Shown in pieces: positions 17,224-27,400 of a DNA stretch of 59,351 nt. The notes beneath the pieces are model-generated. The model was not told the origin of the DNA. It did no database searches and was given only the letters and a program-made list of their open reading frames with translations. Source of the DNA: an uncultured Bacteroidota bacterium (lineage in GTDB: Bacteria > Bacteroidota > Bacteroidia > Bacteroidales > UBA12481). Each line of letters opens with the position of its first letter. The stretch's first letter is position 1. Where the stretch lies: the NCBI GenBank assembly GCA_903851365.1, contig CAINOB010000015.1, forward strand, positions 1 to 59,351, given 5' to 3'. Both the position numbers and the translations under genes were made by a program.

Positions 17224-19464
17224 ATGAAAAGATCTTTACTCTTATTTTTATTAATGTGCTCAATGGCAGTCACCTTCGGGCAGGTCCAGCATGCTGCAAA
17301 GCAAGTGCTGACTAACGAAGATGCCACTGCTAATCTGAACTCGGGTTCATCCAACCAGGTAAAAGGCGGTGGCGATGTTATCTGGCAAACTACATTTAAC
17401 TGGGCTGATGAGACCAATCCAAGAGGATGGTCGCTGCCAGCAGGATGGGATATTAAAGACGTTAGTGGCACAGGGTTTCCATGGATGTGGGTTAAGGATA
17501 CCATCAAATGGGGAACCAGAAGCCGCGTGAATCCTCCTTCCTTTTTTGCAACCAAGGACGACGGATTTCTCTGCTTACCGATTCAGTACCTGAACTATAA
17601 TGATGGTGTTGGCGGAATTGTTCCGGCTGACTCATATATTGAAACACCAAAGATCGACTGTTCAACTAAGTCATCTGTGGTTGTTAAATTCTCGACTTTC
17701 TGGAACCTTTGTTGCATGGGATCAAGAACCGGCAACATCGAAATGCAGGTAACCACCGATAATGGCGGTCACCTTGCAACGTATGACCTTCAGTACAATA
17801 TCGCCGCAAATAACGGAACCCCGGAACGTTACAGGAATGTTGAGCTCAACATCTCGGATGTTGCAGCTGGTTCACCGAATGTACAGATCCGCTTCTATTT
17901 TCATGGAGGAAGTTATGCTTACTACTGGATGATCGACGACCTTAAGTTGGTTGAAGGTTATGCCAATGATTTGGTGCTGGAAGACTACTGGCTTGATTTC
18001 GACGGAGGTGTCGGAGCCACAGTCGGTCAGATCAATTACTGGCCATTAAGCCAGATGGGCATTCCCGGAGCAGTATCCGGAACCGTTGGGGGCAATTATT
18101 TTAAAGCAGCCCTTTTAAACAGGGGTAGCAATGATTCTGAGAACGCAAGATTACAGGTAAAAGTAATTAAGAATGGTACTGAAATTCAGACGGATGCATC
18201 GGCTTCCAATACTATCTGGACATTGGAACGCGATACAGCAAATATTGAAAATCCATTTTTAGCAACCGATTATGGCGATTATCGCTATGACTACAACGCA
18301 GTTGCTGATAATGGTGAGGAAGTTCCAGGGAACAACACTACCTCAATGCATTTTACTGTAAATGACACACTCGGCCATCGTGCCGACTTTACTGCTGAAG
18401 CTGGCGCCGGTACCGGTGGCTGGGTTGGCGGTGACAATGCCGGTGACATGTCGGGAGTTGGATATGATATTTATGCTCCATGCGAAATCAATTCCATTAC
18501 AGCCTTTATCAATAGTTTTAATGCTACGCAAACTCCTTCTTTCCAGTATGTTCTTATTAAAGAAATTGATGGAGTAAGAGAAGAGTGGATGGTTTCTGAC
18601 ATCGTTGATGTTGACTCATCGATGCTGAAAACCTGGGTAACCCTTCCGCTGAGCAAAGACGGCGAAACCGAATTCCTGACACCAGGCACTTACGACACCA
18701 TGATCAGAATGTGGGGAAATGATGTTAACGATGTTAACGGAGCCAACGGTGTAAACGTAGGTTATGACATGACCACAAAACCTTCACGCACGCTTATGTA
18801 TCAGATTATCAATGGTAACTGGTACGGCACCGACAACCTGAACATGATCGGATTCAACCTTAATTCAAAAGGTGGACCTACCCAGGCTCCAATTACATTT
18901 AATGTTGACATGACCAAACATATTGCAAGCGGCGAATTCAAACCAGGAACTGATTTTGTTGATGTGGCTGGTACTTTCAATAACTGGACCGGTTCAGCAC
19001 ACCTTACCGATCCCGAAGCTGATGGCATTTATACCATAACGCTGACGGGAATGCCGGTAAGCAAAGTGATCGAATACAAATACCGCATCAATGGCAGCTG
19101 GGAAACCTCAGAATATGCCAATGGCGGACCGAACAGAAAATACACTGTACGTTACTGGAATATTCTGAATGATGTTTATAATGGCGGTAAAACTACCGGT
19201 GTTGATCCAACCAGCCTGGTTGCTTCATTCAGTGTTTATCCCAACCCGACTACAGGTGCATTCAGCATTGAAATAACGAATACTGTTGCTTCCAATCTTA
19301 TCATCACTCTGACCAATATCCAGGGCCAGATTGTTTATCAGAATAAGGTTTCTGGCGTATTGAACCACCAGGAAACTGTGGACAATAATCTTTCAAAAGG
19401 TTTGTATTTCCTAACTGTTAATAACGGTAAAGAAGTTAAAGTTCAGAAAGTAATTATTCAATAA
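17224..19464 (+). CDS. T9SS-secreted cargo protein, paralog 2
   Basis: This intact 746-residue protein has a signal peptide (MKRSLLLFLLMCSMAVTFGQ). Next is a jelly-roll domain resembling MAM or choice-of-anchor-J domains (about 55-255; VIWQTTFNWADETNPRGW, conserved CC pair, YYWMIDDLKLVEG). A middle beta region (about 256-560; HRADFTAE, GGWVGG) follows, then an E-set/CBM48-like domain (about 563-660; TFNVDMTKHIASGEFKPGTD, VAGTFNNW). It ends in a T9SS type A tail (about 666-746; VYPNPTTGAFS to KVQKVIIQ). It should be exported to the cell surface. No enzyme motif is evident, so an adhesive or glycan-binding role is possible but unproven. Its C-terminal third is nearly identical to that of the broken paralog 1. 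Confidence 0.88.
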   Translation: MKRSLLLFLLMCSMAVTFGQVQHAAKQVLTNEDATANLNSGSSNQVKGGGDVIWQTTFNWADETNPRGWSLPAGWDIKDVSGTGFPWMWVKDTIKWGTRSRVNPPSFFATKDDGFLCLPIQYLNYNDGVGGIVPADSYIETPKIDCSTKSSVVVKFSTFWNLCCMGSRTGNIEMQVTTDNGGHLATYDLQYNIAANNGTPERYRNVELNISDVAAGSPNVQIRFYFHGGSYAYYWMIDDLKLVEGYANDLVLEDYWLDFDGGVGATVGQINYWPLSQMGIPGAVSGTVGGNYFKAALLNRGSNDSENARLQVKVIKNGTEIQTDASASNTIWTLERDTANIENPFLATDYGDYRYDYNAVADNGEEVPGNNTTSMHFTVNDTLGHRADFTAEAGAGTGGWVGGDNAGDMSGVGYDIYAPCEINSITAFINSFNATQTPSFQYVLIKEIDGVREEWMVSDIVDVDSSMLKTWVTLPLSKDGETEFLTPGTYDTMIRMWGNDVNDVNGANGVNVGYDMTTKPSRTLMYQIINGNWYGTDNLNMIGFNLNSKGGPTQAPITFNVDMTKHIASGEFKPGTDFVDVAGTFNNWTGSAHLTDPEADGIYTITLTGMPVSKVIEYKYRINGSWETSEYANGGPNRKYTVRYWNILNDVYNGGKTTGVDPTSLVASFSVYPNPTTGAFSIEITNTVASNLIITLTNIQGQIVYQNKVSGVLNHQETVDNNLSKGLYFLTVNNGKEVKVQKVIIQ

Positions 19465-19473
19465 AGCTGATTA

Positions 19474-19504
19474 TACCTGACAGCTTTTAAAAAGCTGTCA
19501 GGTA
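19474..19504. repeat. Perfect 15-bp palindrome after paralog 2
   Basis: TACCTGACAGCTTTT (19474-19488), one central base, then the exact reverse complement (19490-19504). It shares the core TGACAGCTTTT with the palindrome after paralog 1, so it was duplicated with the gene or converted. Confidence 0.8.
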
Positions 19505-19506
19505 TT

Positions 19507-19534
19507 AAGCCGGGGGGAAACTCCCGGCTTTTCT
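19507..19534 (+). terminator. Rho-independent terminator after paralog 2
   Basis: Stem AAGCCGGG (19507-19514) with CCCGGCTT (19523-19530), an 8-base loop, then further T residues and TTCTCG. The T-run is short. Confidence 0.75.
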
Positions 19535-19625
19535 CGTTATAGAATTTAATCTTCAGTGATTCACTTTTCTTAAAAATAAATTATTTTTATGCTTAACAAT
19601 ACATTTATAACCAATTATTATAACT

Positions 19626-21869
19626 ATGAGAAAATTTACACTATTGTTCGCTACGCTAGCCTGGTGTTCAATCTCATTCGGACAGGTATTGAATACCGGG
19701 AAGTCTGCACCGGTTAAAGAAGGACAGGCGCCTCCGTCAGAAACACAATCCAAACCGATTATCAAAGGTAGTGGAGATGTTTTCTGGTCGACCACTTTTG
19801 GCTGGAGAGATGCAAGTAATCCACAGGGATGGTCGCTACCAGCCGGCTGGAGTATTGTTGACGAAGCCGATCTAGGTAATTTCTGGAAGTGGAGTGAGCC
19901 TGATGATTCGCTCGGCGGCTGCTGCAGCAAAACACAGACCGCTCCCAGCCACTTTGTTTCACGGGCTGACGGTTACATTCTGGTTCCGGCTGACCCTTAT
20001 AACAACAGGGATGGGATTACGGTTACTTCGGAGATGAATACTCACATTACCACGCCACCGATCGATTGTTCATCCAAATCATCGGTTGTGGTCAAGTTCA
20101 ACCAGTATTTCCGTTTATGCTGTAATGAAACTTTCCAATTGCTTTGCCAGGTTACCAATGACGGAGGGGTTCACTGGGCAACCTACGACTGCAGGTTTGG
20201 TGTCGGGGCCAATAATGTGACCCCCAACAGGTATCTCTCGGTGGAATTCAACATTTCGGATGTTGCCGCAAACCTTCCTAATGTCCAGATCAGGTTCTAT
20301 ATGAAAGGTCCCCGGTATTATTATTGGATGATCGATGACCTTTCCCTGTCAGAAGCCTATTCGAATAACCTTTCCCTTGAAGACTACTGGGCCGATGCCA
20401 ATGTCGGCGCAGTTGATCCTGTGGGCAATATCAATTATTGGCCATTATCGCAAATTGGCATGACTGACGTTAACGGTTTGAAAGTTGGCCAATACAAATT
20501 CAGGGGAGCTATCCTTAATATGGGAACTGAAGATCAGAATGATCAAAAGCTTAATCTCCAGATTCTCCGCAACGGGGAGGAGATCGTAAATAAAAATTCT
20601 CCTGCTCTTGCCCTTTGGACCTTGGAAAGGGACACCCTGGCAATTGTGGATCCATTCCTGGCAACAGATTACGGTGATTACCAATTCAAATACACTGCAG
20701 TTGGTGATGTGCCTGATGAAGTTCCAAAAAACAATACCGCTGTGGTTAACTTTACCGTTGATGACACGCTGTATCACCGTCCCGACTTTACCTCGGAATC
20801 TTCCTCAAACGGTGGAGGTTGGGTTGGTGGAAACAATGCCGGCGACATGGTTGGTGTGGGTTATGACATCACGGCCAATTGCGAGATCAATTCTATTTAT
20901 GCCAGAATTGCCGGAGTGACGGCAACAGCCAACCCCCAATTCCAGTTCACGCTTTACAAGGATATGGGAGCCGACGGATATGTTGAAGTTATAGTCAGCG
21001 ATTTGGTTGATGCCACACAGGATATGGTTTGGACATGGCAGAACCTCCCTGTGATTAAGGATGGTGAAACTGAGTTCCTGACTCCCGGATTCTATATTGC
21101 CTGTGTCCGGATGTGGGGAACCGCCGATGGAGATGCCGACGGGATAAACGGGTTATCGGTCGGATGGGATAAAGACACCAAATGGACCGGCCAATATTCT
21201 TTCCTTTGGAGGAATACTGCAGCTACCTGGTGGTCAATCGACAAGCTGAATCAGATTGGCATTGTGCTTAACGCTACCGGTGGGCCGACCAAGGCTCCGG
21301 TAACATTTAATGTTGATATGACCAGGCACATTGCCAGCGGCGAATTCAAGCCTGCAACTGATCATGTGGATGTCACCGGTTTAGCTTCCACCTGGAGCGG
21401 AACCGCTGTCATGACTGATCCTGATGGTGACGGAATATATACGGTAACTGTTGATGGATTGCCCGTTTCAGGTACTCTGAATTACAAGTACAGGATCAAC
21501 GGGACACCAGAAGCTTATCCACTGACAGGAAATCCCTACCGGACCTATACCGTTCGTTACTGGAACATAGTGAACAACACCTATAATGGCGGCGTTACAG
21601 CCGGTGTCGACGGGACCAGTCTGGTTTCCTCGTTCAGTGTATTCCCGAACCCAACCAAGGGTGCATTTACAGTGGAAGTCAGCAATCCGGTTGCGTCCGA
21701 CCTGATAATCACACTCACTGACATTCAGGGCCAGGTCGTTTATCAGAATAAGGTTGAAAAGGTTATTAACCATCAGGAAACTATTGAAAATCAACTTTCG
21801 AAAGGACTATATTTCCTGTCTGTTAATAATGGTAAAGAAGTTAAAGTTCAGAAGGTTATTGTACAATAA
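19626..21869 (+). CDS. T9SS-secreted cargo protein, paralog 3
   Basis: This 747-residue protein has the same layout as its neighbours: signal peptide MRKFTLLFATLAWCSISFGQ, a jelly-roll domain with the CC pair (FRLCCNETFQ) and YYWMIDDLSLSE, a middle region (HRPDFTSE, GGWVGGNNAGDM), an E-set domain (TFNVDMTRHIASGEFKPATD) and a T9SS tail (VFPNPTKGAFTVEVS to KVQKVIVQ). It is the most diverged of the four in its first half and in the E-set domain, which reads VDVTGLASTWSGTA instead of VDVAGTFNNW. The role is probably surface display. It has its own terminator and no palindrome downstream. Confidence 0.88.
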   Translation: MRKFTLLFATLAWCSISFGQVLNTGKSAPVKEGQAPPSETQSKPIIKGSGDVFWSTTFGWRDASNPQGWSLPAGWSIVDEADLGNFWKWSEPDDSLGGCCSKTQTAPSHFVSRADGYILVPADPYNNRDGITVTSEMNTHITTPPIDCSSKSSVVVKFNQYFRLCCNETFQLLCQVTNDGGVHWATYDCRFGVGANNVTPNRYLSVEFNISDVAANLPNVQIRFYMKGPRYYYWMIDDLSLSEAYSNNLSLEDYWADANVGAVDPVGNINYWPLSQIGMTDVNGLKVGQYKFRGAILNMGTEDQNDQKLNLQILRNGEEIVNKNSPALALWTLERDTLAIVDPFLATDYGDYQFKYTAVGDVPDEVPKNNTAVVNFTVDDTLYHRPDFTSESSSNGGGWVGGNNAGDMVGVGYDITANCEINSIYARIAGVTATANPQFQFTLYKDMGADGYVEVIVSDLVDATQDMVWTWQNLPVIKDGETEFLTPGFYIACVRMWGTADGDADGINGLSVGWDKDTKWTGQYSFLWRNTAATWWSIDKLNQIGIVLNATGGPTKAPVTFNVDMTRHIASGEFKPATDHVDVTGLASTWSGTAVMTDPDGDGIYTVTVDGLPVSGTLNYKYRINGTPEAYPLTGNPYRTYTVRYWNIVNNTYNGGVTAGVDGTSLVSSFSVFPNPTKGAFTVEVSNPVASDLIITLTDIQGQVVYQNKVEKVINHQETIENQLSKGLYFLSVNNGKEVKVQKVIVQ

Positions 21870-21898
21870 AATTACGTAACCATGTTATATAAATTAGT

Positions 21899-21926
21899 AG
21901 CCGGGGCGATGCCCCGGCTTTTTTTT
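21899..21926 (+). terminator. Rho-independent terminator after paralog 3
   Basis: Nine-base stem AGCCGGGGC (21899-21907), loop GAT, GCCCCGGCT (21911-21919), then a run of T to 21926. Confidence 0.9.
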
Positions 21927-21982
21927 GAAAAATTAGTTTAACTTTAGGCACAGGTTTCAATACTAATCTAAATAAGTATGTT

Positions 21983-24208
21983 ATGAAAAGATTTACTCTG
22001 GTATTTTTACTAATGTTCTCAGTTATTCTGACTTACGGTCAGGTACTCAGAACAGCATCGGATGCTCCGATCAAGCAGCAGAGCCCTAATGACCTTAATG
22101 TCGGTCAACATTCAATGAAAGGTGGCGGCGACCTGATCTGGGGAACTACATTTAACTGGGCTAACCCTGCCGACCCAAGGGGTTGGACACAACCAGATGG
22201 TTGGGTTCTGAAAGAAAACACTGACCTGGGTAACCTCTGGCAATGGAGGAACGACACCATAAAGGGAGCTTATACTACCGTTACAGCCCCTTCATGGTTT
22301 ACTACTGCAAAAGACGGATTTGTCTGTTTGCCGATTGATGAGTATAACAGCCGTGATGGTGTTGTCATCCCAACTGCTGCTGATGCTTACATCATGACTC
22401 CACCTATCAACTGTACCAATGCTCCTTCGGTTGTTGTAAGGTTTAATCAGTATTTCAGATATTGTTGTTCAAATTACAACCTCGAAATGCAGGTTACCAA
22501 TGACGGCGGAACCCACTGGGCAACCTATGATGCCAAGTATGCTACCGCAGGTAATACTTTTACCCCTGCAAAATTCCGCAGTGTTGAGATTAACATTTCT
22601 GACGTAGCTGCAGGTCTGCCGAATGTTCAGGTCCGCTTTTACATGCATGGTCCTGAAAGGTATTTCTGGATGATCGACGACCTTCGCCTGACCGAAGCTT
22701 ATCAGAATGACCTGGTTCTCGAAGATTACTGGCTTGATTTTGATGGTGGTGAAAATGCAACCATCGGTCAAATTAATTACTGGCCAAAAAGCCAGTTGGG
22801 TATGGCTGGAACCGTAAACGGAGTGGTAGGTCAGCAATATTTCAGGGCAGCCTTCCTGAACAATGGCATGTCGGATTCCGAGGATGCAAAATTGAAACTT
22901 CAGATACTGAAAAACGGTGCTGAATCATTCGTTGACTATTCTGTTCCCAACACAATCTGGTCTCTCGACCGTGACACTCAGAATATTGTAAATCCTTGGT
23001 TAGCAAATGATTTTGGTGATTATCGCATTAACTATATTGGTCAAACTACCAACCCTGAAGAAGTCCCGGTTAATAATACAGGTAACTGGAACTTTACAGT
23101 GAATGATACCTTGGGCCATCGTGCTGACTTCACAGCTGAATCATCTTCCAATACCGGTGGATGGGTTGGTGGAGCTAATGCAGGCGATATGGTGGGCGTA
23201 GAATACCAATTGTTTGCTCCGGCCGAATTAAACTCAATAACCGCTTATATCGCCGGATTTACCGCTTCACAGTCTCCTCAGTTCCAGTTTGTGGTTCTGA
23301 AAGGCGTTGACGGTGCCTGGGAAGAATGGACCGTCTCAGATGTTATTGATATGGACTCCACCTACCGTAATAGCTGGGTTACCCTGCCTATTACAAAAGA
23401 CGGTGAAACTGAATTTCTGCAACCAGCTTCCTATCGCGTTTGCGTAAGGATGTGGGGAACCGACCCGGCCGATCCTACCAACGGATCAAACGGATTATCG
23501 GTTGGTTGGGACATGACCACAAAACCCGCTTATACGCTTATGTATCAGGCAGTCGGCGGAAACTGGTATTCCACCGGCAAACTGAATATGATTGGCTTCA
23601 ATATCAGTGGAACTGGCGCTCCTACTCAGGCTCCGGCTACTTTCAATGTTAACATGAAAGCACATATTGCCTCAGGTGAATTCAAACCAGGTACTGATTT
23701 TGTTGACATATCCGGTACTTTCAACAGCTGGGGTGGTTCAGCTCACATGACCGATGTTGATGGTGATGGCATTTACACTTTGGAAGTTGCTGGCTTACCA
23801 GTTTCTAAAGTCATTGAATACAAATACCGTATTAATGGTAACTGGGCTACTTCAGAATATGCAAATGGCGGACCAAACAGGAAATATACCGTTCGCTACT
23901 GGAACGTTTTGAACGACACTTATAATGGTGGTGTTGCTGCCAGTGTTGATCCTAACAGTTTAGTTGCTTCATTCAACGTTTATCCTAACCCAACTCAGGG
24001 AGCTTTTACTGTTTCAGTATCCAATACAACAGCTACTGATCTCGTAATTTCCCTGACCAACATTCAGGGACAGGTTATTTATCAGAACAAGGTTTCAGGT
24101 GCAATCAATCATACTGAAACCATTGATAACCAATTGGCTAAAGGAATTTACTTCCTGTCGGTCAACAATGGAAAAGAAGTTAAAGTACAGAAAGTTGTAG
24201 TACAGTAA
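21983..24208 (+). CDS. T9SS-secreted cargo protein, paralog 4
   Basis: This 741-residue member has signal peptide MKRFTLVFLLMFSVILTYGQ, a jelly-roll domain (LIWGTTFNWANPADPRGW, FRYCCSNY, YFWMIDDLRLTE), a middle region (HRADFTAESSSNTGGWVGG), an E-set domain (TFNVNMKAHIASGEFKPGTD) and a T9SS tail (VYPNPTQGAFTVSVS to KVQKVVVQ). Its signal peptide is the closest match to the remains of the signal peptide in broken paralog 1. Downstream comes an imperfect GCTGACAGCTC hairpin and then a strong terminator. Each gene in the array has its own terminator, so they are probably separate transcription units. Confidence 0.88.
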   Translation: MKRFTLVFLLMFSVILTYGQVLRTASDAPIKQQSPNDLNVGQHSMKGGGDLIWGTTFNWANPADPRGWTQPDGWVLKENTDLGNLWQWRNDTIKGAYTTVTAPSWFTTAKDGFVCLPIDEYNSRDGVVIPTAADAYIMTPPINCTNAPSVVVRFNQYFRYCCSNYNLEMQVTNDGGTHWATYDAKYATAGNTFTPAKFRSVEINISDVAAGLPNVQVRFYMHGPERYFWMIDDLRLTEAYQNDLVLEDYWLDFDGGENATIGQINYWPKSQLGMAGTVNGVVGQQYFRAAFLNNGMSDSEDAKLKLQILKNGAESFVDYSVPNTIWSLDRDTQNIVNPWLANDFGDYRINYIGQTTNPEEVPVNNTGNWNFTVNDTLGHRADFTAESSSNTGGWVGGANAGDMVGVEYQLFAPAELNSITAYIAGFTASQSPQFQFVVLKGVDGAWEEWTVSDVIDMDSTYRNSWVTLPITKDGETEFLQPASYRVCVRMWGTDPADPTNGSNGLSVGWDMTTKPAYTLMYQAVGGNWYSTGKLNMIGFNISGTGAPTQAPATFNVNMKAHIASGEFKPGTDFVDISGTFNSWGGSAHMTDVDGDGIYTLEVAGLPVSKVIEYKYRINGNWATSEYANGGPNRKYTVRYWNVLNDTYNGGVAASVDPNSLVASFNVYPNPTQGAFTVSVSNTTATDLVISLTNIQGQVIYQNKVSGAINHTETIDNQLAKGIYFLSVNNGKEVKVQKVVVQ

Positions 24209-24257
24209 ACTAAAGCTGACCAAGGCTGACAGCTCCTGAAGAGCAGTCAGCTTTAAG

Positions 24258-24285
24258 GCCCCGGAGAAATCCGGGGCTTTTTTTT
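24258..24285 (+). terminator. Rho-independent terminator after paralog 4
   Basis: Stem GCCCCGGA (24258-24265), loop GAAA, TCCGGGGC (24270-24277), eight T. The stem is identical to that after paralog 1. Confidence 0.9.
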
Positions 24286-24313
24286 CCCCAGATTGAAACC
24301 CGGGGTTATTGAT

Positions 24314-24384
24314 ACTTGCGCCTTGCGCCTTGACTTGTGCCTTGTGCCTTTACTTGCGCCTTGCGCCTTGTGCCCTGCGCCTTT
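24314..24384 (+). repeat. Short tandem repeat (CTTG[TC]GCC)n upstream of mfd
   Basis: About nine degenerate 7-8 base units occupy the spacer between the terminator and the mfd -7 box. The tract is open in the mfd frame, which artificially extends the reading frame upstream to 24293. It is related to 12556-12587. Confidence 0.8.
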
Positions 24385-24389
24385 TCTAT

Positions 24390-24397
24390 TATCTTTG
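24390..24397 (+). promoter_or_regulatory. -7 box of mfd
   Basis: TATCTTTG, a perfect match, ends nine bases before the ATG at 24407. The mRNA should be nearly leaderless, which also argues against any start further upstream. Confidence 0.65.
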
Positions 24398-24406
24398 CGG
24401 CTTCTT

Positions 24407-27400
24407 ATGAAAAATACTGACCTGATTTCGCTTTGGTCAAAACATCCGAATCTCTCACGGATGCGGGATTTTTTTGCCTCAGAAAAACACAAAACCCTAC
24501 ATCTTAATGGATTAACCGGCTCGAGTCCGGCTGTTTTACTGGCGGCATTAGCCCCGCTATACCGGCAATCCAGGTTAATCATTCTGGCTGAACGGGAAGA
24601 AGCTGCCTATTTTCACAACGACCTGGCCCATCTGTTAGGAGATGATCACACCTACTTCTTCCCATCGAGCTACAAACGGGCAATACGCATGCAGCAGGTT
24701 GACAAGGACAATGTCCTGATGCGTACCGAGGTCCTCAATAAGCTGAACACTCCGAATGTAAAACCGCTGATTGTGACCTATCCCGAGGCGCTGCTTGAGC
24801 GGGTAGTATCGAGAAAAGAACTTCAGGCTCATACACTTAACATCAAGCCTGGAGAACATATCGATATGGATTTCATGATTGATCTCCTTCATGAGTACGG
24901 TTTTCAGCGGTCGGATTTTGTTTGGGAGCCCGGCCAGTTTTCTGTTCGCGGAGGCATCATCGATGTTTTTTCCTATTCAGCAGAAAATCCATATCGTATC
25001 GATTTCATTGGCAATGAAGTAGAATCGTTAAGAACATTCAACGTGGAAACCCAGTTGTCGAGCAATAAGCTGGAGAGGGTTTCCATCATACCAAACCTTA
25101 GCGATCAGCTCACTGGCGATGCGATTCAGACAATCTTCGAATTTCTCCCGGAAAACAGCCAGATCTGGTCACGCGACCTGCCCTTCTGCATCAGCCGAAT
25201 GGAAAATATACTGCAGGGAATCGACATCAGTGCATCAGACGATCTTCGACGGCTCAGCGATGCTATCACGCTTGATGAAGAGGAAGGCATGGTTGATCCG
25301 GCCCAGTTCCGAAAAAAGCTCGTCGATGTTTCGGAATTGCTTACCAGGATTCAGAATGTGCAGGTGGTGGAATTCGGGCACAATTATTTTTTTCCCCCGG
25401 CAGAAAGCCTGTTTTTCAACACTACCCCACAGCCGGCCTTCAACAAGAATTTCGAACTGTTAAAAGAGAAAATTAAGGCTAACGGGGAGGATGGTTATCA
25501 TACTTACCTTTTATCCGATAATCCCAAGCAACTGGAAAGGCTCAGCGCGATATTGGAGGGTGAGGAGGATAGCGGCCCGGGAGGTAAAGGAAAGAGCAAG
25601 AGAGGGGGAGATGAGGTTACGGGTGAGATTCTGACGGCGCTGCATGAAGGATTTTATGATCACGACCTGCGAATTGCCTTGTTTACTGATCATCAGATTT
25701 TTGAGCGATATCACAAATTCAAAGTCAGGAGCTCCTTTGGCAAGAAGGAAGCTCTCAATATGCAAGAGCTTACCGATTTACATCCGGGAGATTACGTAGT
25801 GCACGTTGATCACGGAATCGGTCAGTTTGGCGGACTGGAAACTGTTGAGATTAATGGCAAACGCCAGGAAGCGGTGAGATTGGTATATCGCGATCAGGAT
25901 GTGCTTTATGTCAGCATCCATTCACTGCACCGTATATCTAAATACAAAGGACGCGAAGGAGAGAGTCCTAAGGTCCACAAGCTGGGTTCTGGAAGCTGGC
26001 AGGCGCTAAAGGCCCGCGCTAAATCGAAAATCAAGGATATTGCCAAGGAGCTTATCGAACTATACGCAAAAAGAAAAAGCACGGAAGGCTTTGCATTTAG
26101 TCCGGACTCCTATTTACAGGCTGAGCTGGAGGCTTCCTTTATTTACGAGGATACACCCGACCAATACAAGGCCACGGCAGATGTGAAGGCAGACATGGAA
26201 TCGGAAAACCCAATGGACCGCCTGATATGCGGCGATGTTGGATTTGGAAAAACCGAAGTCGCAATTCGTGCTGCTTTTAAGGCCGTTACAGATTCGAAGC
26301 AGGTGGCGATTCTTGTACCAACGACCATTCTGGCCCTTCAGCATTATAAAACTTTCCGTGAGCGTCTGAAGGAATTCCCTGCCAATGTTGATTATACCAG
26401 CCGGCTAAGGGAAGGCAAGGACCAAAACCGCGTTTTAAAAGAACTCGAAGAAGGCAAGATTGATATACTTATCGGCACACATAAGCTGATAGGCAAGAGC
26501 ATCAAGTTTAAAGATCTTGGACTGCTGATCATTGATGAAGAGCAGAAGTTCGGGGTTGCGGTAAAAGAGAAGCTCCGGCAGATGAAAATGAACGTTGATA
26601 CGCTGACGCTCACCGCGACGCCGATTCCGCGAACGCTCCAATTCAGCATGATGGGTGCCCGCGACCTGTCGATCATCAATACCCCCCCACCCAACCGGCA
26701 TCCGATCATTACGGAGCTTTTCTCGCTGAACGAAGAATTGATCAGGGATGTCATTGATTATGAACTCAGCCGGGATGGTCAGGTTTTCATTATCCACAAC
26801 AGGGTACAGAATATCGGTGAAGTTGAGGCGATGGTGAACCGAATTGTTCCGAAGGCCCGTACGATAGTCGCTCACGGGCAGATGGAAGGCCATATGCTTG
26901 AGGAAAGGATGCTAGGATTCATCAATGGTGACTATGATATTCTTATTGCCACTTCGATTATTGAAAACGGTCTTGACATACCGAATGCTAACACGATAAT
27001 CATAAATAATGCGCATCATTTCGGGCTTAGCGACCTGCATCAGCTCAGGGGCAGGGTTGGCCGCTCGAACAAGCGGGCCTTCTGTTACCTGATTGCTCCG
27101 CCGCTGCATCTCCTGACGCCTGATGCTCGCCGGAGGCTCAAGGCGGTAGCCGATTTCAGCGAGCTTGGCAGCGGGTTTAACATTGCTTTGCAGGACCTCG
27201 ACATCCGCGGAGCCGGCAATCTGCTTGGTGCTGAACAGAGTGGTTTTATTGCAGATATCGGCTTTGAAACTTATCAGAAAATACTAGCCGAAGCCATGAT
27301 GGAGCTGCAGGAAGCAGAGTACCAGTCGAGGCCGGAGGAGGACATTAAGACGGGAGACGGAAGACAGGAAGACGAGAGGGCGGGAGATGGGAGGAAATTC

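Noticed and set aside
24314-24384. Possible CRISPR array
   Set aside because: Units are only 7-8 bases without spacers; no cas genes are nearby.
24293-24406. Upstream extension of mfd
   Set aside because: Encoded by terminator flank and tandem repeat. The promoter -7 box lies within it, and family likeness starts at 24407.
26392-26893. Minus-strand frames of 120-152 codons inside mfd
   Set aside because: They cover the conserved helicase motifs of Mfd in antisense and resemble nothing.
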